Positions 6,975 to 15,591 are shown, numbered from the stretch's first letter. The stretch is 35,066 nt of DNA from Phascolarctobacterium sp. (GCA_004558595.1 SFCN01000027.1:1-35066); one strand, 5' to 3'. A program made the numbers and translations. Notes: generated from the sequence alone by a model not told the origin.

Positions 6975-8014
6975 TGAAAATTTGCTTACTGCCGGGCGAT
7001 GGCATCGGCGTAGATGCTGCCAAAAAATTTGGCTTTGAAATCGAATATGACAAGCAACTGATCGGTGGCTGCGCTATTGACGCAACCGGCGTGCCCCTGC
7101 CGGAAGCGACCATTGCTTCCGCTAAGGCTGCGGATGCGGTACTGCTGGGCGCTGTAGGCGGTCCCAAATGGGATAATGTGGACCCCTCCATTCGTCCGGA
7201 AAAGGGTCTGCTGGGTATTCGCAAAGCGCTGGGTCTGTATTGCAACCTGCGCCCCATGACCGTTTCTAAATTCACTGCCCACCTGTCCCCTTTGAAAACT
7301 GAGCGCGCTGAAGGCGCTGACCTGCTGATCGTGCGCGAGCTCACCGGTGGCATTTATTTTGGCAAGCACAATGAAGCTCACCTGAATGCTGAGGGCGTGG
7401 AAGAAGCTAGCGACGTAGAGCTCTACACCCGTCCTGAGGTAGAACGCATCGCTCGCTTCGCTTTCGAGGCTGCGAAGAAACGCCGTGGCAAGGTTACCAG
7501 CGTTGACAAGGCTAATGTACTAGGCTCCAGCCGTATGTGGCGCAAAATTGTAGCCGAAATGCAAGCCAAGGAATATCCTGAAATAGAGCTCAACAATTTC
7601 TATGTTGACAACTGCGCTATGCAATTAGTGCTGAATCCCAAGCAATTCGACGTTATTTTGACCAATAACATCTTTGGCGACATTTTAAGCGACGAAGCCA
7701 GCACTATTGCCGGTTCTATTGGCCTGCTGCCCAGCGCCTCCCTTGGTGACGGCACCGGCATGTACGAGCCTATCCACGGCTCCGCTCCCGATATCGCCGG
7801 CCAAGGCATTGCCAACCCCTTGGCAACCATTCTTTCCGTAGCTATGATGCTGCGCTACTCCCTGAACCAAGGCGCTGCTGCTGATGCTATGGAAGCAGCT
7901 GTGGACGCTGTTATGGAGCAGGGCTATCGTACTCCTGACCTGTATGCAGAGGGTCTGAAGAAGGTTTCCACTGCTGAAATGGGTCATCTTGTTGCCCAAG
8001 AGCTTTTGAAATAA
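6974..8014 (+). CDS. leuB: 3-isopropylmalate dehydrogenase with a short N-terminal region
   Basis: A 346-residue NAD-dependent beta-decarboxylating dehydrogenase that oxidises and decarboxylates 3-isopropylmalate. Family motifs are clear: LLGAVGGPKW, RELTGGIYFG, the catalytic lysine in SVDKANVL, NIFGDILSDEAS and the NAD-site GSAPDIAGQGIANP. The start MKICLLPGDGIG is canonical, but only 18 residues separate GDGIG from GGCAID, where the Thermus enzyme has 29. About 11 residues of the first helix, including the usual PE after GDGIG, are therefore missing without a frame change. The rest looks intact. It is translationally coupled to leuD, and a strong terminator follows. Confidence 0.93.
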   Translation: MKICLLPGDGIGVDAAKKFGFEIEYDKQLIGGCAIDATGVPLPEATIASAKAADAVLLGAVGGPKWDNVDPSIRPEKGLLGIRKALGLYCNLRPMTVSKFTAHLSPLKTERAEGADLLIVRELTGGIYFGKHNEAHLNAEGVEEASDVELYTRPEVERIARFAFEAAKKRRGKVTSVDKANVLGSSRMWRKIVAEMQAKEYPEIELNNFYVDNCAMQLVLNPKQFDVILTNNIFGDILSDEASTIAGSIGLLPSASLGDGTGMYEPIHGSAPDIAGQGIANPLATILSVAMMLRYSLNQGAAADAMEAAVDAVMEQGYRTPDLYAEGLKKVSTAEMGHLVAQELLK

Positions 8015-8035
8015 AGCTTAAAAAGTAAAACAGCA

Positions 8036-8071
8036 GCCGGAGCTTTTATTCCCCTCCTCCAAAGCTCCGGC
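8036..8071. other. Stem-loop after leuB
   Basis: GCCGGAGCTTT at 8036-8046 pairs exactly with AAAGCTCCGGC at 8061-8071 around 14 bases. No T run follows, so it is more likely a 3-prime stabilising or processing stem than a terminator. The true terminator comes next. Confidence 0.7.
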
Positions 8072-8082
8072 CATAATAAAAG

Positions 8083-8128
8083 CCGCAAGGTGAGCTTGTA
8101 TAGACAAGCTTGACCTTGCGGGTTTTTT
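8083..8128. terminator. Long terminator between leuB and the convergent peptidase gene
   Basis: CCGCAAGGT at 8083-8091 pairs with ACCTTGCGG at 8113-8121, with AGCTTG/CAAGCT continuing the stem, then six Ts at 8123-8128. On the other strand the stem is followed by CTTTTATTA, so it may also serve the minus-strand gene. Confidence 0.9.
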
Positions 8129-8153
8129 ATGCCTTATTAACAGAAATGACCTC

Positions 8154-8912
8154 TTATGCTTTTGGTTTGGCGGTAAGCCATTGGCGCAGCTGCTCCTTTT
8201 TGCTGAAGAGCTGGCTGTCGAACCACATGTAGAAGAAGCGCTCCGCAGGCACTACGTTGTAGCCATCCTGCAAATGGTCGCTAGTGTCGAAGGGGTCGGC
8301 CATAAGCAGCACATCGTCACCGGTGTGCTCGGTGCCCATGGTGTCGTAGCCGATGATTACGCGCCAATGTCCGCCCCAATCCACGTTTTCTACCATGATA
8401 GGGGCATTCTCCTTTAAATTAGCGCTGACAAATTTTAAAAAGTCCTCATAATTGTCAGGAGTTTTGTCCTTGACAGAGGATTTTACTTCCCAACCGATTT
8501 TTTCAAAATACTTCACCATTCCCTTAGTAGTGGTGCCATTGGTGGTGCTGGTGCCCATCATTCTGCAAATCTCTGAATCTGTGTGTAGCTCCTTGCCCAT
8601 AAAGTGCGTTACCACAGTGTTGGCAGCCACAGGACCACAGCTATAGCCATCATTTTGTTGTTTGGTTTTATAATGGGAGAGCACAAGTAAATGGTCGTTG
8701 GACTGCATATTATAAATGTCGGGTTGGGCAAAATAAGGGGAATTTTTAATATCCATTTTGCCCTCGAATTGACGTGCCCCACCTAAGCTACTGGTACTCG
8801 CATTGGAAGCGATGGCGATACCTGCATTGCCATATTCATTTAAAAGATAGTTAACTCCACCTAAAATAGTTAGGGCACACAGGCCACTGATAATTGTTTT
8901 GCGTAAATTCAT
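8154..8912 (-). CDS. Secreted C39-like (papain-fold) cysteine peptidase
   Basis: A 252-residue protein with a basic N terminus and a hydrophobic segment at about residues 6-24, which is a signal peptide or membrane anchor. The catalytic set of the C39-like family is visible: Cys92 in DGYSCGPVAANTV, His182 in GGHWRVIIGYD and Asp206 in ADPFD. The region 100-140 resembles the substrate-side helices of Peptidase_C39_2 domains. It is therefore probably an exported cysteine peptidase acting at the envelope; the substrate is unknown. Unlike bacteriocin-processing C39 domains it is not fused to an ABC transporter, and no small leader-peptide gene is nearby. AAAGGAGGAGCTT precedes the ATG on the minus strand. 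Confidence 0.78.
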   Translation of the reverse strand: MNLRKTIISGLCALTILGGVNYLLNEYGNAGIAIASNASTSSLGGARQFEGKMDIKNSPYFAQPDIYNMQSNDHLLVLSHYKTKQQNDGYSCGPVAANTVVTHFMGKELHTDSEICRMMGTSTTNGTTTKGMVKYFEKIGWEVKSSVKDKTPDNYEDFLKFVSANLKENAPIMVENVDWGGHWRVIIGYDTMGTEHTGDDVLLMADPFDTSDHLQDGYNVVPAERFFYMWFDSQLFSKKEQLRQWLTAKPKA

Positions 8913-8962
8913 AAGCTCCTCCTTTGCGTCCTTAAAATGCGTCTAGGTTGTCGAAATTATAT

Positions 8963-10498
8963 CTAAAGAGAGGCTGTTGTACCTTCTTGTTGGCGTTTTT
9001 TACGAGCTAAGCTTTTCTTTAAAGCATCTAAAAGGGCATTATGTTCATTGGGTAAATTACCACTTTGCACTCTGTTAAGTAAATAAGCAAAGGTTGTTTT
9101 GATTTGGGCTTGAGGCACTAAAGTCAAAAGCTCCCAGCCCTTAATGTCTAAATCCTGGGTAGCAATGGGCATGGAAGAACGTGCCATAGCGATTACTTGC
9201 TCGCCCAGAGAGCGGCCCTCCGCCATTAGCTGCTGATTATCTCTAGCATGGGTAGCGCCCATGTCCGCTAAGAAAACCTCTGTTAGCTGTTTGTAACCCG
9301 CTATTAGCTGAGCTTGGGTGCGGAAGGGGCCGTGAACGGCCTCGTGGCGCAGCCAGCGCCGCAGGGTCTTTTCGCCGGTGAGCAGCATGGGAGCAAAGCG
9401 CATATGCTGCGCCACTAGCCACACCACTAGCCGCACGAATTCTTCTGAATAGCCCAAACGCTGCAAAATGGCCTCCGCCATTTTGGCGCTTTGGGCTTCG
9501 TGGCCCGGGTCGCTGGGCTGGCCATCGGGCTTGATGATGCGAATATGGGGCAAGCCCTTGCCCAAATCGTGCAGCGCTAAAGCCCAGCGGATGGCCAGCT
9601 CCCGCGGACTGTTATCGATGGCTAAAAGGGTGTGCTCCCAAGTGTCATAAAGGTGGAAGCGAGGATTTTGGGGTAGGCCCAAAAGATGCTCCGCTTCCGG
9701 CAGGATGGGCACTTGAAGGTAGGCTCCGTTCTGGCGTACCCTGCAGCTTTGCTGCAGGAGGCCCGTAGCTCGCATCAGCATGAGTCCCTTGCCTGCGTGT
9801 TCACTGACAAGGAGCTTTTCAAGCTCCTTGCGTACACGCTCCAAGGATAAGCCACTGCAGCGCTCCACCGGAAAAACAGGTGCTTCCTTTAGATAGTAGG
9901 GCGTGCCTGCCATGCCGCAGGCAGGGGCCGGCACGCCGTCCTGTACATAGTCAAAGCCCAGCTGGGCCACAAAACGGCAGGCGCGCAGCATGCGCAGCGC
10001 GTCCTCGCCGTAGCGGATCTGAGCTTGACCCACTGGGCGTAGTAAACGCTTTCGCAAATCTTCTCTACCGCCGTGGTAGTCATAGATATGGCCTTGCATG
10101 TCCAAGGCCATGGCATTAATAGTAAAATCTCTGCGAGCTAAATCATCCTCTAGCCTGTCACAAAACCAAGTATGGGCAGGACGATGTACATCGCTATCAT
10201 CGTAGCTTTCACCGCGAAAGGTAGTAACCTCTGTGGAAAAAGCATCTAGCGCAATCAGCACGCAGCCGAAATTATGCCCTAGCTGGTCCACTGTGCGCCA
10301 GCCCTTGGCTTGGCACAGGGAGAGCACCTGCTGTGGTCTCGCATTGGTAGTGATATCGTAGTCACCGGGCTCACGCCCCAGCAATAAATCACGCACAGCT
10401 CCACCGACGACGTAAGCCTCATAGCCAGCTTCGTTCAATGCCTGTAATATAGATTTGGTATAGGTGGGTAGCTTTGCTACCAATTGAGCTTCTTTCAT
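8963..10498 (-). CDS. cca: CCA tRNA nucleotidyltransferase with HD domain
   Basis: A class II nucleotidyltransferase of about 511 residues that adds or repairs the CCA end of tRNA. The head domain has YVVGGAVRDLLLGREPGDYD, with the two catalytic aspartates, then RRDFTINAMALD. Neck and body helices follow. An HD-type metal-binding domain begins around WALALHDLGKG and includes GHEAQSAKMAE. I place the start at the ATG at 10498 because AGGG lies nine bases before it. A TTG at 10516, overlapping the upstream stop as TTGA, is the alternative and would add six residues. The gene directly follows the N-acetyltransferase gene and is probably co-transcribed with it. Confidence 0.92.
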   Translation of the reverse strand: MKEAQLVAKLPTYTKSILQALNEAGYEAYVVGGAVRDLLLGREPGDYDITTNARPQQVLSLCQAKGWRTVDQLGHNFGCVLIALDAFSTEVTTFRGESYDDSDVHRPAHTWFCDRLEDDLARRDFTINAMALDMQGHIYDYHGGREDLRKRLLRPVGQAQIRYGEDALRMLRACRFVAQLGFDYVQDGVPAPACGMAGTPYYLKEAPVFPVERCSGLSLERVRKELEKLLVSEHAGKGLMLMRATGLLQQSCRVRQNGAYLQVPILPEAEHLLGLPQNPRFHLYDTWEHTLLAIDNSPRELAIRWALALHDLGKGLPHIRIIKPDGQPSDPGHEAQSAKMAEAILQRLGYSEEFVRLVVWLVAQHMRFAPMLLTGEKTLRRWLRHEAVHGPFRTQAQLIAGYKQLTEVFLADMGATHARDNQQLMAEGRSLGEQVIAMARSSMPIATQDLDIKGWELLTLVPQAQIKTTFAYLLNRVQSGNLPNEHNALLDALKKSLARKKRQQEGTTASL

Positions 10499-10512
10499 TT
10501 TTGCTAACCCTA

Positions 10513-11319
10513 TCAATCAAAGTCAATACCATCATCCTTCAATTGATATTCTACATTGATACCGAAATACTCCCATAGAATTTCCTTTAATTCGGCGCCG
10601 GTGCGGATTTTATAACGATATTTTACGCGTCCACCCAGATAGAATTTTAAGAAATTACCCCGAATGGTAATATTGCAATCCTCTCTAAAAATGGATAGGG
10701 TCTTTCCCTTAATAAAAGGGGAATCGGGATGGGCGTCACACCAAAAGCTAACGGCGATGAAATCCTTGTCGATCATGGGGTCCTCAGTAAAGCCATAGAG
10801 ACGCTTCCAGGGCTTGCCACGCTCCTTTTGCCAGAGCAGCCAGCCAAACATTTCATCCTTGCTCAGCTTGTATTGGCTGATACCATCACTTTGAATGAGG
10901 CCTTCCGTCAGTTCCAAGGGTACACGGGGACTTTCACTGTTTACGCCCACATCGGTCAAATAACGTTTATTATCTATATTGACACACATAACACGATGAC
11001 GGCGGATTTGATAAACCTCCAGCTTATCTGTATAACGAGCGGCATAGCTGGTTACAGCGAAGCCTAGGGATTCCAAAAGCCAATTATAAAGACCGTTCAG
11101 CTCAAAGCAGATACCACCGCGATTACGCATAATTAGCTTTTCAAAGACTTCTGAACGCTTTAAAGAGGTGATGCGCCCGTTAAGACAGTCAAAATTATCG
11201 TAGGGGATAAATTTTAAATGAGCATCCTGCAATTTTGTTAATGTGGCTAAATCGGCTGCTGGCTCCAAATAGTTGAGCTGCAGCTTGTGCAAGTATTGTT
11301 GGATTTGCAGTGGGGTCAT
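10513..11319 (-). CDS. Arylamine N-acetyltransferase family protein
   Basis: A 268-residue NAT-family enzyme. The catalytic triad is present: Cys71 in RGGICFELNGL, His108 in RRHRVMCVNI and Asp123 in YLTDVGVNS. FIPYDNFD near residue 40 corresponds to the conserved FENLD-type motif. Members transfer acetyl or other acyl groups from CoA to arylamines, hydrazines or a biosynthetic amine; the natural substrate here is unknown. The ribosome site before the ATG is weak. It is head-to-head with the MatC-like carrier at 11527, with a 207-base divergent region between, and is followed immediately by cca. Confidence 0.88.
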   Translation of the reverse strand: MTPLQIQQYLHKLQLNYLEPAADLATLTKLQDAHLKFIPYDNFDCLNGRITSLKRSEVFEKLIMRNRGGICFELNGLYNWLLESLGFAVTSYAARYTDKLEVYQIRRHRVMCVNIDNKRYLTDVGVNSESPRVPLELTEGLIQSDGISQYKLSKDEMFGWLLWQKERGKPWKRLYGFTEDPMIDKDFIAVSFWCDAHPDSPFIKGKTLSIFREDCNITIRGNFLKFYLGGRVKYRYKIRTGAELKEILWEYFGINVEYQLKDDGIDFD

Positions 11320-11412
11320 GAGTTTGCCGTTAATGGTGTGAATGCTTGAAGAAATAAACAGGGGAATGGATTTTAACCTCAGTGTATTGCTTATAAATTT
11401 TTCTTACTGAGC

Positions 11413-11451
11413 TTCTAAAATAATTGTCTAAGCATTTGAAAAATTTTAGAA
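11413..11451. promoter_or_regulatory. Inverted repeat in the divergent region (operator candidate)
   Basis: TTCTAAAAT at 11413-11421 and ATTTTAGAA at 11443-11451 form a perfect 9-bp inverted repeat with a 21-base spacer, between the divergent N-acetyltransferase and carrier genes. It could be an operator. The AT-rich content lowers its weight, and no regulator gene is adjacent. Confidence 0.3.
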
Positions 11452-11526
11452 AGAGGTGTATAGTAATAGTCAAGATATGAGGTTAGGGAAATTGGAGCCT
11501 TCGGCCCCTAAAGTGGAGGTGTAGAT

Positions 11527-12777
11527 ATGGCCTTATTATCTTTAGTATTTCTTTTAGTCGCTATTTTTCTAGGCTTTTTCCGTAAAATGAATACGGGCTT
11601 GGTGTGCATCGCCTTTGCGTTAGTGCTGGGACGTTTAGCAGGGGTGACTGATAAGGAGATTATCCGAGGCTTTAATTCATCTTTGTTCATCATGCTTTTG
11701 GGCGTAACTTATTTATTTAGCTTAGCGCAAATCAACGGTTGCTTGGACTTGTTGGCCAAAAAGGTTGTCTCTTTGGCAGGCAAGCGCGTATATCTGGTGC
11801 CCATTATCATTTACGTTTTCTCGACTGTTTTATCAGCCATTGGTCCCGGTACTGTGCCTACCATGGCCATTATGATGGTTTTTTCCATGGCCTTGGCAGC
11901 GGAGATGGGCATTCATCCTGCTATGCTCTCTGCGCTGACCGTTCTTGGCGCCAGTGGTGGCGGTGTTTCTCCCCTGGCTGCTACGGGCATAATCGGCATC
12001 AATCTGTGCGCAGAGTTTGGCTTGACCGGAATTGAAAGTCAGTTTTTAATGAATGGCGTGCTCTCGTCCACTGTTTACGCTATTGTTGTTTATATCCTTT
12101 TAGGAGGCTACAAGCTGCGCATGGACGAGAGTGTAGTTCACGAAAAGACACCGCCCTTTAACGGCAAGCAAAAAATTACCCTGACCGGTATTGTAGTCAT
12201 GGTAATTCTAGTTATGGTCTTCAAAATAAATGTGGGCCTAGTCAGCTTTGCTGTGGCAGCAGTGCTGTCCTTCCTGAAGGTTTCTGATGAAGCGGAGGCT
12301 TTAAAGCGTATTCCCTGGGGTACCCTGCTTTTAATCACCGGCGTAGGCGTTTTAATGCAGCTGATTATTGGTCAAGGCGGCATCAAGATGCTGAGCGCAG
12401 CGCTGGTTTCCGTTATGAACGAAAGCACAGCTGTGTCTATTATGGGCATTTGCTCCGGATTACTGAGCTGGTTTAGCTCCACAAGCGGTGTGGTTATGCC
12501 AACGCTGATTCCTACTATTCCTCATATTGTGGCGCAAATGGGCGGTGCTGTCAGCGAGCTGGAGCTGGCCACAGCCATCACGATGATCAGCAATACGGCT
12601 GGTATCAGTCCTCTATCCACCGGCGGCGCGCTGGCCCTTGCCGCTTATTCCTCAGCTGCCGGAGCTAATTATGAGGAGCAGCACAGTCTTTTTGTCAAGA
12701 TGTTCATGATTAGCGCCTTCGGCGTACTGGTTTTGAGTATCTTTGCGTATTTCGGCTTGTATCACTGGTTATTGTGA
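11527..12777 (+). CDS. MatC-like / SLC13-related dicarboxylate carrier
   Basis: A 416-residue inner-membrane protein with about ten to twelve hydrophobic segments. The N-terminal half resembles the MatC_N domain of malonate/dicarboxylate carriers (FRKMNTGLVCIAFALVLGRLAG). Gly/Ser-rich re-entrant motifs appear at SAIGPGTVPTMA and LGASGGGVSPLAATG, with a matching set in the second half (SSTSGVVMPTLIPT, NTAGISPLSTGGALA). This is the inverted-repeat layout of the ion transporter superfamily. The likely role is sodium- or proton-coupled uptake of a C3-C4 dicarboxylate (inference). GGAGGT at 11516-11521 precedes the ATG. The gene is followed by a strong terminator and stands alone. Confidence 0.8.
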   Translation: MALLSLVFLLVAIFLGFFRKMNTGLVCIAFALVLGRLAGVTDKEIIRGFNSSLFIMLLGVTYLFSLAQINGCLDLLAKKVVSLAGKRVYLVPIIIYVFSTVLSAIGPGTVPTMAIMMVFSMALAAEMGIHPAMLSALTVLGASGGGVSPLAATGIIGINLCAEFGLTGIESQFLMNGVLSSTVYAIVVYILLGGYKLRMDESVVHEKTPPFNGKQKITLTGIVVMVILVMVFKINVGLVSFAVAAVLSFLKVSDEAEALKRIPWGTLLLITGVGVLMQLIIGQGGIKMLSAALVSVMNESTAVSIMGICSGLLSWFSSTSGVVMPTLIPTIPHIVAQMGGAVSELELATAITMISNTAGISPLSTGGALALAAYSSAAGANYEEQHSLFVKMFMISAFGVLVLSIFAYFGLYHWLL

Positions 12778-12810
12778 TGGCTATAAAAAGCTCTATATTT
12801 AGACATAAAA

Positions 12811-12838
12811 AAGCGGTCCCAAGCGGACCGCTTTTTTT
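12811..12838. terminator. Bidirectional terminator
   Basis: AAGCGGTCC at 12811-12819 pairs exactly with GGACCGCTT at 12825-12833 around a five-base loop, with A and T tracts on both sides. It separates two converging transcription units. Confidence 0.92.
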
Positions 12839-12871
12839 ATCCGTATATTTGTAGTTATATTTGCAGAGTAC

Positions 12872-13666
12872 TTAGTTTTTCCAAGGCACAGCCTTGCGCT
12901 CCAGCCACTGTAAAACTAAATTAAAGATAAGGCCCAAAAGGGAAAGCACAATAACGCCAGCCATTAGGCGGTCGGTAATCATCAAATCGCCGTAATGCAA
13001 AATCAGAGCGCCAATGCCTACCTGGGCCGCGATCATTTCAGCAGCAACCAAAAGCAGCAGGGAGGTGCCGGCGGCAAGGCGTAGTCCGGCAAAAATCATG
13101 GGCAAGGCGTTGGGCAAAACCACGCTCTTCATGGTCTTCCACCAGCTGGCATTAAAGCTTACGGCGACTTTAATGAGCAGGGTATCCACGTTTTTTACAC
13201 CGCTGTAGGTATTCATGGCTACAGGGAAGAAAACGCCCATGCCGATGATGGTTACTTTGGAAAGCTCGCCAATACCCAGCCAGAGAATGAATAGGGGCAG
13301 CAGGGCGATTTTCGGAATAGGATAAAGGGCATTAACAATGGGATTGCCAATTTTATCGGCCAAGGCGGAGGTGCCGGTGACGAGGCCTACGGCAAGGCCG
13401 ATCAGGCTACCCACGGCAAAGCCTACCAAAATTCGATACATGCTTGCGGCCAAGCTCATGCCGATTTCGCCGTCCCCGATCATGACGAAAAGGGAAGTGA
13501 TAATTTGGCTGGGAGCGGGTAAAAATAGAGCGGAGACAAAGCCGGCACGACAAATCAGCTCCCAAATAAGCAGCATGCCGATGATGGAAACAACGCTAAC
13601 CCAATGGGGATAGGTTCTCTGCCAATGGGTCATGCGATTGCGCACTTGGTATTCATGTTCAGCCAT
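12872..13666 (-). CDS. ABC transporter permease (nitrate/sulfonate/taurine type)
   Basis: A 264-residue BPD-type inner-membrane permease with about six transmembrane helices. The cytoplasmic EAA-like loop is at NASWWKTMKSVVLPNALP followed by MIFAGLRLAAG, typical of the SsuC/TauC/NrtB group. The motif IGMLLIWELICRAGFVSALFLP near the N terminus is also common there. It is the last gene of the binding protein-ATPase-permease unit on the minus strand and overlaps the ATPase gene by one base. The solute cannot be deduced. Confidence 0.9.
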   Translation of the reverse strand: MAEHEYQVRNRMTHWQRTYPHWVSVVSIIGMLLIWELICRAGFVSALFLPAPSQIITSLFVMIGDGEIGMSLAASMYRILVGFAVGSLIGLAVGLVTGTSALADKIGNPIVNALYPIPKIALLPLFILWLGIGELSKVTIIGMGVFFPVAMNTYSGVKNVDTLLIKVAVSFNASWWKTMKSVVLPNALPMIFAGLRLAAGTSLLLLVAAEMIAAQVGIGALILHYGDLMITDRLMAGVIVLSLLGLIFNLVLQWLERKAVPWKN

Positions 13667-14448
13667 TATTTTTCCACCTCCATTAAGGCCGCACGGGCAT
13701 CCTTAGAGATGTGTTCCCAAATAATGCGGATGAATTCGGCTATTTCCTCAGCGTGCTCAGGCTTATCGCGGTCCGCGCGGGGAATGGAAATGGTTAGGAT
13801 CTTATTGACCTTGCCGGGACGACGGCTGAGCAGTACTACCCTATCGGCCAGCATAACAGCCTCTTGAATATTATGGGTAACATATAAGGTGGTGAGGCGA
13901 GTCTTTTCCCAAAGGGTTACCAGCTCCTCCTGCATGATGGTGCGGGTTTGGGCATCTAGAGCGCTGAAGGGCTCGTCCATTAACAGCAGGTCGGGCTCGA
14001 TGGCTAGAGCTCTCGCGATACCTACGCGCTGGCGCATGCCACCGCTGAGCTGATGGGGGAAGGACTTTTCAAAGCCCTTGAGGCCCACAAGCTCAATATA
14101 ATGCTTGATACGCTGTTCCCTCTCTTCAGTAGGCATACCGGCGGTTTCCAGACCAAAGGCGATATTGTCGTGAACGTTTCGCCAAGGAAAGAGACCCGTT
14201 TCTTGGAAAACGATGCTCATGCGAGGCTCATAGCCAGCCTCTACCTGGGTAAATTTTACCGTACCACTGGTGGGCTCCAAAAGGCCTGAGGCGATATTAA
14301 GCAGGGTGGACTTGCCACAGCCGGAGGGACCAACTAAGGCTACAAATTCTTCCTCATTGACCGTCAAATTTATATCCTGTAGTACGGATAGGGCTTTGCC
14401 CTTATTGTTGGTAAAATCCTTGCAGATTTTATCAATGACTAATTTCAT
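13666..14448 (-). CDS. ABC transporter ATPase (nitrate/sulfonate/taurine type)
   Basis: A 260-residue importer ATPase. Walker A is GPSGCGKST (residues 40-48), the Q-loop is VFQETGLFPWRN, the signature is LSGGMRQR, Walker B is LLLMDEPFSALD, and the switch histidine is in YVTHNIQEA. The GLFPW after the Q-loop is usual in SsuB/TauB/NrtD-type proteins. The ATG at 14448 is preferred because GGAGG lies eight bases before it; a GTG at 14463 would place the ribosome site inside the gene. It works with the permease downstream and the lipoprotein upstream. Confidence 0.92.
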   Translation of the reverse strand: MKLVIDKICKDFTNNKGKALSVLQDINLTVNEEEFVALVGPSGCGKSTLLNIASGLLEPTSGTVKFTQVEAGYEPRMSIVFQETGLFPWRNVHDNIAFGLETAGMPTEEREQRIKHYIELVGLKGFEKSFPHQLSGGMRQRVGIARALAIEPDLLLMDEPFSALDAQTRTIMQEELVTLWEKTRLTTLYVTHNIQEAVMLADRVVLLSRRPGKVNKILTISIPRADRDKPEHAEEIAEFIRIIWEHISKDARAALMEVEK

Positions 14449-14482
14449 GCATAATTCCTCCACTTATGGTGCATAAATAAAT

Positions 14483-14511
14483 GTTTCCCCTCGCGTTTTC
14501 CGAGGGGAAAC
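14483..14511. other. Intercistronic stem-loop between binding-protein and ATPase genes
   Basis: GTTTCCCCTCG at 14483-14493 and CGAGGGGAAAC at 14501-14511 form a perfect 11-bp stem with a seven-base loop, just after the binding-protein stop. On the minus strand it is followed by ATTTATTTATG, not a full T run. Such stems commonly protect the upstream message and let the binding protein outnumber the ATPase and permease. Confidence 0.7.
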
Positions 14512-14527
14512 GAATATAGAGCGTTTC

Positions 14528-15544
14528 TTACTTGGTTGCTGCTTCCTGGAAGGAGGTGATAGCTACGTCCTTGGCCTCCAGCTTACCGGAGATAAGCTTG
14601 TTTGCAGTGTACCATTTAATTTGGGTGTCGATATCGGATGCCAGCAGTTGACCATTCTTGTCGATGTAGGGCAGGCCCAGCTTAATATCGGCAGCCGGGG
14701 ATTTCACATATTTAGCAACGATGTTTACGACCTCATCCAATTTCTTGGGGTCCTTCTTTTCGATTGCTGCTTCGTAGTAATAGTTGCAGGCCTTTACATA
14801 AGCCTTCATGAAGCGGTCGGCAGCATCTTTGTTCTTCATGAACTCAGGAGAGTAGAAAATAGCGGAGGTTTGATAAGGAATCAAATCGCCAACTTGCACT
14901 ACTAATTTGCCATAGCCGGCCTTTTGCACCTTGGTAATGTTGGGCTCGTTAAGAATGCAGCCATCGATTTGCTTGCTTTCCAAAGCGGCCATGACGGCAC
15001 TGAGCTTACCAAGGGGAACGATTTCTACATCATTAAGGCTCATGCCCTGGGTTTCCAGAATACGGCCCAGCATATATTGGAAGGTAGAGCCTTTGCTGGT
15101 GATGCCAATGCGTTTGCCTTTGATGTCTTTCAAGGTTTTTACGCCCTTGTTGAAGTTATCGGTGGTTACCAGGAGCGCGGAGGAGGAGAAACCCTTTTGC
15201 TCGCGACCCTTGTCTGCGACGATGCCTAATTTTTGACCGTTGGCAGCCATGTTATAAAGGCTGGCGGTGATGCCGGTAGCGCCAACATTAACCTTGGAGG
15301 AAGCGGTTGCTACAGCGATAGGATGAGCGGCATCAAACCATTGAGGTTCGATTTCGATGTTTTCAGCGGTAAAGAAGCCCTTGTCCATGGCGATGAACAG
15401 CGGTGCGCTACTGGTTAAGCGGAGCATACCTAGGCTTACCTTTACTTTTTCTTTCGGAGCTGCTTTTTTGGCGTCATTGCCACCGCAGCCGGCCAGCGCA
15501 AGCATCATGCACATGGCCATTAACAATGCTACTATTTTTTTCAT
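14528..15544 (-). CDS. ABC transporter substrate-binding lipoprotein (SsuA/NMT1-like)
   Basis: A 338-residue binding protein. The signal sequence ends in a lipobox, LALAGC, with Cys20 as the lipidated residue. The mature part has the pattern of the NMT1/SsuA/TauA group: PLFIAMDKGFFTAENIEIE, VGATGITASLYNMAA, KTLKDIKGKRIGITSKGS and LNEPNITKVQ. It delivers a small anionic or aromatic solute such as a sulfonate, nitrate or riboflavin-like compound to the permease; no catabolic gene nearby identifies it. GAAGGGAAG precedes the ATG on the minus strand. It is the first gene of the operon. Confidence 0.9.
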   Translation of the reverse strand: MKKIVALLMAMCMMLALAGCGGNDAKKAAPKEKVKVSLGMLRLTSSAPLFIAMDKGFFTAENIEIEPQWFDAAHPIAVATASSKVNVGATGITASLYNMAANGQKLGIVADKGREQKGFSSSALLVTTDNFNKGVKTLKDIKGKRIGITSKGSTFQYMLGRILETQGMSLNDVEIVPLGKLSAVMAALESKQIDGCILNEPNITKVQKAGYGKLVVQVGDLIPYQTSAIFYSPEFMKNKDAADRFMKAYVKACNYYYEAAIEKKDPKKLDEVVNIVAKYVKSPAADIKLGLPYIDKNGQLLASDIDTQIKWYTANKLISGKLEAKDVAITSFQEAATK

Positions 15545-15591
15545 GTTAAAACTTCCCTTCTCCCATGCTACTGAGATTATTACGCTTTACC

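Noticed and set aside
8154..8912. Bacteriocin system suggested by the C39-like peptidase
   Set aside because: No double-glycine leader peptide, ABC transporter fusion or immunity-like gene was found nearby; the protein has its own signal segment.
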